DNA of 21,018 nt from an uncultured Solimonas sp. (GTDB taxonomy: Bacteria > Pseudomonadota > Gammaproteobacteria > Nevskiales > Nevskiaceae): NCBI GenBank assembly GCA_946478985.1, contig CAMLDZ010000053.1, forward strand, positions 1 through 21,018, read 5' to 3'. The notes under the pieces are model-generated. The model saw only the letters and a list, made by a program, of their open reading frames with translations. It was not told where the DNA came from and did not search any database. The translations under genes and the position numbers were made by a program. The stretch's first letter is position 1. Every line of letters begins with the position of its first letter. Below are positions 15,544 through 21,018 of the stretch, piece by piece.

Positions 15544-15586
15544 TAAAGAACAAGCGTTTCTCATATCTTGATCGGGAGTGGTGACC

Positions 15587-18163
15587 ATGAAGCAGGCCCT
15601 CAAACCAGCGGCTCCGAAGTGGAAGATGCGCGCCATCAGCATGATGGTCATCAGCGGCGGCTGCCTGTGCCAGCCCGCCTTGGCGCAGGAGGCCGAGGCG
15701 GAAGCCGCGGTCGAGGCACCCGCCGAGGCGGATGCCAGCGCGGCCCCTGAAGCCGCCGAGGAGACGGAGGTTTCGCAAGCGTCGGCCGAAGCCGTCCCGC
15801 AGGAGATCGCCGGCAGTGACGACGGCATCGACGAGGTGATCATCGAGTCGACGGTGAACCAGGAGTCGAATCTCATCCCCAGCGGCCGCAACGAATCGGT
15901 GTTCGGCTTCGGCAAGTCGATCGAGGAAACGCCGCGCTCGCTGACCTCGATCAGCAACGAGATGCTGACCAAGTTCAACATCGTCGAGCTCGACGACATC
16001 GTCTCGCTGACGCCCGGCGCGTTCACGCAATCGTTCTTCGGTGTGGCGGGCTCGCTCGATGTACGCGGCACGCCCGGCGAGAACTACTTCCGCGGCGTCA
16101 AGCGCATCGACAACCCGGGCAACTACCCGACGCCGATCGGCGCATCGGACCGCATCGACATCGTCCGCGGCCCGGCCTCGCCGATCTACGGCCCTTCGAA
16201 GATCGGCGGCTATCTGAACTTCGTGCCCAAGTCGGCGCGCGCGCAGGACGGCGCTTTCCTCAAGAAGCCCACCGGCGAAGTCGGCGTGACGCGCGGCAGC
16301 TGGGACAAGGACGTGATCCACGGCGAGGTCGGTGGCCCCGGCAAGCTGCTCGGCAAGGATTTCGGCTACTACTTCTACGCCGAGACCGAGGACTCCGGCT
16401 CGTACTACGAGAACAGTGCGACCGACCAGAGCATCTACCAGGCCTCGTTCGACGTGCAGCTGAGCGAAAAGTCGCGGATGGAGTTCGGCGGCATGTACCA
16501 CGAGTTCGAGGGCAACCAGGTGGCCGGCTGGAACCGCCTGTCGCAGGAGCTGATCGACGACGGCACCTACGTCACCGGCAGCCCGCGCTCGCTGGACACC
16601 AATGGCGACGGCTTCTTCTCGGCCAGCGAGGCCGCCAACGCGCCGCAGGGCGACGGCCTGGGCGTGTTCTTCTTCGGCGGCGTCGGCTCGTACAGCGCCG
16701 CCGACGTGCTCGCCGAGCTGGAGAAGCGTCCGGACATGGCGCTGCTCAATCCGGGCAAGACCCACATCAAGACCAGCCAGGTGCTGGTCAGCCAGGAGGA
16801 CGAGCTGACCGACGAGGTGATCACGCTGTACTTCGATTACTTCCATGATCTGGGCAACGATTTCACGCTGACCAACAAGTCGTTCTACGAATCGCTCGAC
16901 AACAACAACGAGAACGCCTACGGCTTCTCGCAGTTCGCCGATACCTGGGTGTTCGAGGACCAGCTGATTCTCGCCTGGAGCGGCGAGCACGGCAGCGTCG
17001 TCAAGGCGGCCTACCAGCTCAGCCCGTCGATCCGTCATCAGAACTTCGAGCACGGCGACAACTTCGCGTTCGAGTACTTCGACCGCCGCGACATCACCGG
17101 GCCGAGCACGCCGATCGACCGCCGCACGCTGTCGACCCGCGACGGCCACGCGGTGGAGCCGTTCTCCAGCCACCACAAGGGCACCTACACCGACATCGGC
17201 CTGGCCTTCCTCGGCGACTGGACCTTCTTCGACTCGCTGCACCTGCTCGGCGGCCTGCGCAACGACTGGATCGACATCGACTCGACCTGCGTCGAAGGCG
17301 GCGACTGCACCAGTGCCGGCACCAAGTTCACCGACAAGGACGATGCGTTGTCGTGGACGGTGAGCCTGAGCTACGACATCCCGGTGATCGGCGTGACGCC
17401 GTACGTGACCCGCGCCAAGCAGACGACGATGATCATCGGCCAGGGCGGCGAAGTGCCGGCCGACAACGTCGCCGACGGCAACGCGGTGGCCGATTCCAAG
17501 CTGACCGAGTTCGGCGCCAAGGGCAGCTTCTGGAACAAGCGCATCTACACCTCGGTGGCGCGCTTCAAGCAGGAACGCGTCGACTACAGCTCGCAGAACA
17601 CCGTCACCAACAACACCACCGAGGCCAAGGGCTGGGAAGCCGAGCTGCGCGCGCTGCTGACCGACAACATCGCCCTGGCCGGCACCTTCAGCCAGATCGA
17701 GGTCGTCAACCTGACGGCGCGCGAGAACGGCTTCCAGTTCGGCTTCGCCGGCGCCGATGACCTGCCGGCCGGTGTCGATCCCTCGCTGATCTACGGCGGT
17801 GTCGTCAACGGCCTGACCTTCACCACCGACGGCCGCAAGCAGGGCATCCCGGAACACATCTGGAGCCTCTACCTGATCTACAGCTTCAGCGAAGCGGTGA
17901 TCAAGGGCCTGACCGCGACGGTCGGCGTGACCAGTGTCGACTCGACGTACTCGGGCTTCTCCAAGGCGGTCAAGCTGCCCTCGTACACGCTGCTCAATGC
18001 CGGCTTCAACTACGAGACCGACTCGTGGAAGTTCGGCCTGCAGGGCCGCAACCTGACCAACGAGCGCTACTTCCGCTCGAACTTCCCGGACCTGTTCGGC
18101 TCCTCGGTGGTGCTGCCTGAAGTGCCGCGCAACTGGACGATGTCGATGGCCTACAAGTTCTGA
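15587..18163 (+). CDS. TonB-dependent outer-membrane receptor
   Basis: This 858-residue protein is an energised outer-membrane transporter. A Sec signal peptide with a likely cleavage in PALA-QEA after residue 33 is followed by an Ala/Glu-rich stretch (34-73), a candidate TonB box around DEVIIEST (82-89), a plug domain (about 110-216, with ETPRSLTSIS, VRGTPGENYFRGVKR and DRIDIVRGPASPIYGPS), and a beta-barrel ending in the terminal phenylalanine of MSMAYKF. Residues 337-348 (DTNGDGFFSASE) match an EF-hand calcium loop in a probable extracellular loop. I chose the ATG at 15587, with GGGAG 8 bases upstream, over the GTG at 15578. The plug resembles siderophore receptors, but the divergent purine operon and the downstream nucleoside and nucleobase permease genes suggest import of a purine compound; this is inference, and a siderophore substrate is possible. 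Confidence 0.93.
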   Translation: MKQALKPAAPKWKMRAISMMVISGGCLCQPALAQEAEAEAAVEAPAEADASAAPEAAEETEVSQASAEAVPQEIAGSDDGIDEVIIESTVNQESNLIPSGRNESVFGFGKSIEETPRSLTSISNEMLTKFNIVELDDIVSLTPGAFTQSFFGVAGSLDVRGTPGENYFRGVKRIDNPGNYPTPIGASDRIDIVRGPASPIYGPSKIGGYLNFVPKSARAQDGAFLKKPTGEVGVTRGSWDKDVIHGEVGGPGKLLGKDFGYYFYAETEDSGSYYENSATDQSIYQASFDVQLSEKSRMEFGGMYHEFEGNQVAGWNRLSQELIDDGTYVTGSPRSLDTNGDGFFSASEAANAPQGDGLGVFFFGGVGSYSAADVLAELEKRPDMALLNPGKTHIKTSQVLVSQEDELTDEVITLYFDYFHDLGNDFTLTNKSFYESLDNNNENAYGFSQFADTWVFEDQLILAWSGEHGSVVKAAYQLSPSIRHQNFEHGDNFAFEYFDRRDITGPSTPIDRRTLSTRDGHAVEPFSSHHKGTYTDIGLAFLGDWTFFDSLHLLGGLRNDWIDIDSTCVEGGDCTSAGTKFTDKDDALSWTVSLSYDIPVIGVTPYVTRAKQTTMIIGQGGEVPADNVADGNAVADSKLTEFGAKGSFWNKRIYTSVARFKQERVDYSSQNTVTNNTTEAKGWEAELRALLTDNIALAGTFSQIEVVNLTARENGFQFGFAGADDLPAGVDPSLIYGGVVNGLTFTTDGRKQGIPEHIWSLYLIYSFSEAVIKGLTATVGVTSVDSTYSGFSKAVKLPSYTLLNAGFNYETDSWKFGLQGRNLTNERYFRSNFPDLFGSSVVLPEVPRNWTMSMAYKF

Positions 18164-18188
18164 GGCTCCGCCCCCGCTCTCCGCCCCT

Positions 18189-18251
18189 GGTCCGCACACC
18201 GGGCGGCTGCCCGCCCGCAGCCACCCCCACCCGGTGTGTCGGACCATTTTT
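18189..18251 (+). terminator. Terminator-like long hairpin between the TonB receptor and NUP genes
   Basis: GGTCCGCACACCGGG (18189-18203) pairs with CCCGGTGTGTCGGACC (18230-18245), leaving a single bulged base. Inside, GGCTGC (18205-18210) pairs with GCAGCC (18217-18222) around a 6-base loop. A run of five T follows at 18247-18251. This is an intrinsic-terminator arrangement 26 bases after the receptor stop. It ends only 12 bases before the next gene's ATG, so it may be a partial terminator or attenuator. Confidence 0.7.
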
Positions 18252-18263
18252 CAGTACCGGACG

Positions 18264-19406
18264 ATGAAATCATTTTTCCTGCTGGACCCGGCCCGCAGCC
18301 GCGGCGCACTGCTGACCGCCGGTTTCGCCGCCGTCGTCGCGCTGACCGCCTGCGCCAGTGCGCCCACCCCGCCCGCGGCTGTCGTTGCCGCACCGGCACC
18401 GGTCGAGATCGCCAGGCCCATCGAGGTCAAGGTCGTGGTCGTGACGATGTTCGAGATCGGCCAGGACAGCGGCGACCTGCCCGGCGAGTTCCAGCTCTGG
18501 CACGAGCGCCAGAAGCTGACGCAGCGCTACGCCTTCCCGCATCACCATGATCTGTGGTTCAACCAGCAGACCGGCGTGCTCGGCATGGTCACCGGCATGG
18601 GCACCGCCAATTCCGCCTCGGCGGTGATGGCGCTGGGCCTGGACCCGCGCTTCGACCTGCGCAGGGCCTACTGGCTGGTCGCCGGCATCGCCGGCTTCGA
18701 TCCCAACGATGCCTCGATCGGCTCCGCCGCCTGGGCCGAGTACCTCGTCGACGCCGATCTCGCGCACGAGATCGACGCGCGCGAAATTCCCAAGGGCTGG
18801 AAGACCGGCTACTTCCCGCGCCGCGCCAAGAAGCCCTACGAGCAGCCGCGCCCGGAATCCGACGGCGAAGTGTTCCGGCTCAACCCGCAGCTGACCGAAT
18901 GGGCGTTCCAGCTGACCCGCGACACGCCGCTCGAAGACAGCGCACCGCTGCAGCGGCGCCGCGCGATGTTCAAGGGCTATCCGAACGCGCAGAAACCGCC
19001 GTTCGTGCTCAAGGGCGACCAGCTCGCCGGCATGACCTACTGGCACGGCAAGCTGCTCAACGACTGGGCCAACGACTGGGTCAAGTACTGGAGCGACGGC
19101 CACGGCGAGTTCGTCTCCTCGGCGATGGAGGACACCGGCAGCTACCAGTCGCTGAGCTATCTGCACGCGGCCGGCAAGGTCGACAAGAACCGCGTGATGG
19201 TGCTGCGCACCGCCAGCAACTACAGCATGCAGCCGCCCGGCGTCAGTGCCGCCGCCAGCCTGGCGATGGATCACGAGGGCTACGCCGGCCTGATCGCCTC
19301 GGTCGAGGCGGCCTACCGCGTCGGCTCGCGCGTGGTCGACGAGATCGCCGGCCACTGGGCGACGTATCGCGAGCAGATCCCGGGCGCGCCGGTTCCGGCG
19401 CCGTGA
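18264..19406 (+). CDS. Purine nucleoside permease (NUP family) lipoprotein
   Basis: This 380-residue protein resembles the NUP family (named for a Candida purine nucleoside permease). It has no multiple membrane helices and looks like a soluble nucleoside-binding or phosphorylase-like fold, so the family name may misstate its activity. Visible features are a lipoprotein signal peptide with lipobox LTAC (Cys30, followed by Ala, which favours the outer membrane), the core motif GMGTANSASAVMALG, then WLVAGIAGFDPNDASIGSAA, a GEFVSSAMEDTGSYQSL segment and the C-terminal RTASNYSMQPPG. The ATG at 18264 gives a good signal peptide but has a weak ribosome-binding site; a GTG at 18234 inside the hairpin is less likely. 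The next gene starts inside its stop codon (GTGA), so the two are probably translationally coupled. A periplasmic role in capturing or cleaving nucleosides is inferred. Confidence 0.87.
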   Translation: MKSFFLLDPARSRGALLTAGFAAVVALTACASAPTPPAAVVAAPAPVEIARPIEVKVVVVTMFEIGQDSGDLPGEFQLWHERQKLTQRYAFPHHHDLWFNQQTGVLGMVTGMGTANSASAVMALGLDPRFDLRRAYWLVAGIAGFDPNDASIGSAAWAEYLVDADLAHEIDAREIPKGWKTGYFPRRAKKPYEQPRPESDGEVFRLNPQLTEWAFQLTRDTPLEDSAPLQRRRAMFKGYPNAQKPPFVLKGDQLAGMTYWHGKLLNDWANDWVKYWSDGHGEFVSSAMEDTGSYQSLSYLHAAGKVDKNRVMVLRTASNYSMQPPGVSAAASLAMDHEGYAGLIASVEAAYRVGSRVVDEIAGHWATYREQIPGAPVPAP

Positions 19407-21018
19407 AGGCCGGCGCTGCGGCACCGGCCGTCGCCGTCCATCCGGTCGACGCGGTCCTGCCGCTGCCGCAGCTGTTCACCTACGGCGTCCAGCACGTGCT
19501 GGCGTTCTACGCCGGCGCGGTGCTGATCCCGATCATCCTCGCCGGCGCCCTCGGGCTCAGCCACGAGCAGCTGATCCATCTGATCAACGCCGACCTGTTC
19601 ACCTGCGGCATCGCCTCGATCCTGCAGGCCTGGGGCATCGGCAAGATCGGCGTGCGCCTGCCGCTGCTGCAGGGTGTGACCTTCACCGCGGTCAGTCCGA
19701 TGATCGCCATCGGCCTGGCCGCCGGCGGCGGCGTGCCGGGCCTGCTGCAGATCTACGGCAGCGTCATCGTCGCCGGCCTGTGCACCTTCTTCGCCGCGCC
19801 GTACTTCGCGCGGCTGCTGCGCTTCTTTCCGCCGGTGGTGACCGGCACGGTGATCCTGATCATCGGCATCGCGCTGCTGCCGGTGGCGGCCAGCGATGTC
19901 GTCAACGGCGTCGGCCCGCAGCGCATGCAGGAGCCGGTGGAACTGAAGAACGTGCTCTATGCGCTGGCCACGCTCGGCCTGATCGTGGCGATCCAGCGCT
20001 TCTTCCGCGGCTTCATCTCCACCATCGCCGTGCTGCTGGGCCTGGCCTGCGGCACGCTGCTGGCGTGGGCCTGCGGCGACGCCCACTTCGACGAGGTGCT
20101 GGCGGCGCCGCTGTTCGGCTACACGCAGCCGTTCCACTTCGGCATGCCCAGCTTCAACCTGTTCGCGATCGCCTCGATGCTGATCGTCATGCTGATCACC
20201 ATGATCGAGACCACCGGCGACGTCTACGCCACCGGCGAGATCGTGCAGAAGCGCATCCGCGGCGACGACATCGCCCGCGCGATCCGCGCCGACGGTGCCG
20301 CGACCTTCCTCGGCGGCATCCTCAACTCGTTTCCGTACACCTGCTTCGCCGAGAACGTCGGCCTGGTGCGGCTGACACAGGTCAAGAGCCGCTGGGTCGT
20401 GGTCGCCGCCGGCGTGGTGATGCTGGTGCTCGGCTCGCTGCCGAAGGCGGCGGCGGTGGTCGCCTGCATCCCACACCCGGTGCTGGGCGGCGCGGCGCTG
20501 GCGATGTTCGCGGCGGTGGCGGTGGTCGGCATCCAGACGCTGGCCAAGGTCGATTTCAACGATCACCGCAATATCGTCATCGTCGGCACCAGCCTCGGCC
20601 TGGGCATGCTGGCCACCGCCCAGCCGCATCTGGCCGCAGCGTTTCCGGGCTGGGCGCAGATCGCCTTCGGCAGCGGCATCACGCTGGCGGCGATCACCGC
20701 GATCGCCCTCAACCTGCTGTTCAATCATCTCGGCCGCGGCATGTTCAGCCCCGCGGTCGCCGTCGCCGGCCGGCCCGGCGAGCTGATTGGCCTGGATACC
20801 GTCAACGCCATGGACTTCGCGCGCTTCGAGCAGACCTTCGGCGGCCTGGTCGAGAACACGCCGTGGGTGCTCGAACGCGCCTGGGCGATGCGCCCGTTCG
20901 CCGACACCCTGGCGCTGCGCGCGGCGTTCCAGAACGCACTGATCACCGGCAGCGCCGACGAGCAGCTGCAGCTGATGAACTCGTTCGCCGATCTGGGCAG
21001 CGAGGGCGACGCGCACAA
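19403..21018 (+). CDS. NCS2 nucleobase permease with C-terminal OHCU-decarboxylase-like extension (partial)
   Basis: The frame opens with a GTG at 19403 overlapping the NUP stop (GTGA) and stays open for 538 codons to the window edge, so the C-terminus is missing. Residues 1 to about 465 are an NCS2 (uracil/xanthine/urate) proton symporter: YGVQHVLAFYAG near residue 30, IETTGDVYATG with the conserved Glu269, and NSFPYTCFAENVG (308-320) with Glu317-Asn318. From residue 470 the sequence MDFARFEQTFGG, ENTPWVLERAW, RPFADTLALRAAF, DEQLQLMNSFADLGS aligns by eye with the first 75 residues of UraD-type decarboxylases, including the one at 1-1743, but Phe stands where the catalytic His of the HPEL motif should be. 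Transport of xanthine, urate or uracil across the inner membrane is likely; the function of the extension is unknown. Confidence 0.9.
   Translation, partial: MKAGAAAPAVAVHPVDAVLPLPQLFTYGVQHVLAFYAGAVLIPIILAGALGLSHEQLIHLINADLFTCGIASILQAWGIGKIGVRLPLLQGVTFTAVSPMIAIGLAAGGGVPGLLQIYGSVIVAGLCTFFAAPYFARLLRFFPPVVTGTVILIIGIALLPVAASDVVNGVGPQRMQEPVELKNVLYALATLGLIVAIQRFFRGFISTIAVLLGLACGTLLAWACGDAHFDEVLAAPLFGYTQPFHFGMPSFNLFAIASMLIVMLITMIETTGDVYATGEIVQKRIRGDDIARAIRADGAATFLGGILNSFPYTCFAENVGLVRLTQVKSRWVVVAAGVVMLVLGSLPKAAAVVACIPHPVLGGAALAMFAAVAVVGIQTLAKVDFNDHRNIVIVGTSLGLGMLATAQPHLAAAFPGWAQIAFGSGITLAAITAIALNLLFNHLGRGMFSPAVAVAGRPGELIGLDTVNAMDFARFEQTFGGLVENTPWVLERAWAMRPFADTLALRAAFQNALITGSADEQLQLMNSFADLGSEGDAH

Larger units (their letters stand above)
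14771..15586. other. Divergent intergenic region between uraH and the TonB receptor gene
   Basis: These 816 bases separate the two divergent transcription units and must contain both promoters. Short frames on both strands translate to arginine-, cysteine- and histidine-rich sequence without recognisable domains, so I call no gene here. AT-rich islands stand out around 14880-14920, 15205-15222, 15320-15335 and 15408-15430, and four of the five operator-like motifs lie in three of them. The stretch 14930-15200 is GC-rich and I see nothing definite in it. No promoter can be named with confidence; a weak candidate for the receptor gene is TTGCTC near 15392 with TGCAAT at 15415 (17-base spacing). 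Confidence 0.7.

Noticed and set aside
14673..15584. A 303-codon plus-strand frame in the intergenic region
   Set aside because: It begins inside uraH antisense, has Cys/Arg/Ala-rich low-plausibility sequence, no ribosome-binding site, and runs across the AT-rich operator islands.
15421..15586. Purine, cobalamin, molybdenum-cofactor or xanthine riboswitch in the receptor leader
   Set aside because: I looked because of the context, but could not find the conserved boxes of any of these classes; only generic GC-rich hairpins are visible.
15425..18247. A 940-residue minus-strand frame opposite the TonB receptor
   Set aside because: Repetitive Val/Ala/Arg/Asp-rich antisense translation, no domain, and the plus-strand receptor has a signal peptide, ribosome-binding site and full family architecture.
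19313..21016. A long minus-strand frame opposite NUP and the NCS2 permease
   Set aside because: Histidine/glutamine/arginine-rich shadow sequence without domains; the plus frame encodes a clear permease.
1..21018. tRNA, rRNA, CRISPR arrays, insertion sequences or phage genes
   Set aside because: No such feature was seen; there are no terminal inverted repeats, transposase-like frames or regularly spaced repeats, and the locus looks like ordinary chromosomal metabolism.

Overview
The window is a purine-catabolism and purine-uptake locus from a GC-rich (about 70% by eye) Gram-negative bacterium. A TonB-dependent outer-membrane receptor, a lipoprotein, a cytochrome c-type membrane urate oxidase (PuuD) and a two-subunit Rhodobacter-type xanthine dehydrogenase all point to Pseudomonadota. 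A gammaproteobacterium of the Nevskiales/Xanthomonadales kind is my guess, with low confidence.

Minus strand, 14770 down to 1: twelve genes with almost no space between them, most joined by 4-base ATGA or GTGA stop/start overlaps, so very probably one operon. In transcription order: uraH, xdhA, xdhB, xdhC, an ABC ATPase, two ABC permeases, puuD, guaD, a GntR/FCD regulator, puuE, and a fused uraD-allC gene. Together they take guanine to xanthine (GuaD), hypoxanthine/xanthine to urate (XdhAB, with XdhC inserting the cofactor), urate to 5-hydroxyisourate (PuuD), then to OHCU (UraH), (S)-allantoin (UraD domain), allantoate (PuuE) and on to ureidoglycine/ureidoglycolate (AllC domain). Every step from guanine to allantoate breakdown is present. 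The last steps, from ureidoglycolate to glyoxylate, are not in the window.

14771-15586 is an 816-base divergent intergenic region without a convincing gene. It holds four copies of a 12-base palindrome-like motif (best copy ATTGCATGCAAT at 15209), and a fifth lies inside uraH in a run of codons rare for this genome. These are good candidates for operators of the GntR regulator, placed to control both divergent units.

Plus strand, 15587 to the end: a TonB-dependent receptor with an EF-hand-like loop, a long terminator-like hairpin, a NUP-family purine nucleoside permease lipoprotein, and an NCS2 nucleobase permease that runs off the window. The permease has a C-terminal extension resembling an OHCU decarboxylase domain, but phenylalanine replaces the catalytic histidine. 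My inference is that these genes form an outer-membrane-to-cytoplasm purine uptake route feeding the divergent degradation operon.

Most notable for follow-up: the degenerate UraD-like domain on the permease together with the intact UraD domain on AllC; the operator family; the terminator-like hairpin just upstream of the NUP gene; and the ABC transporter with no binding protein in the window.
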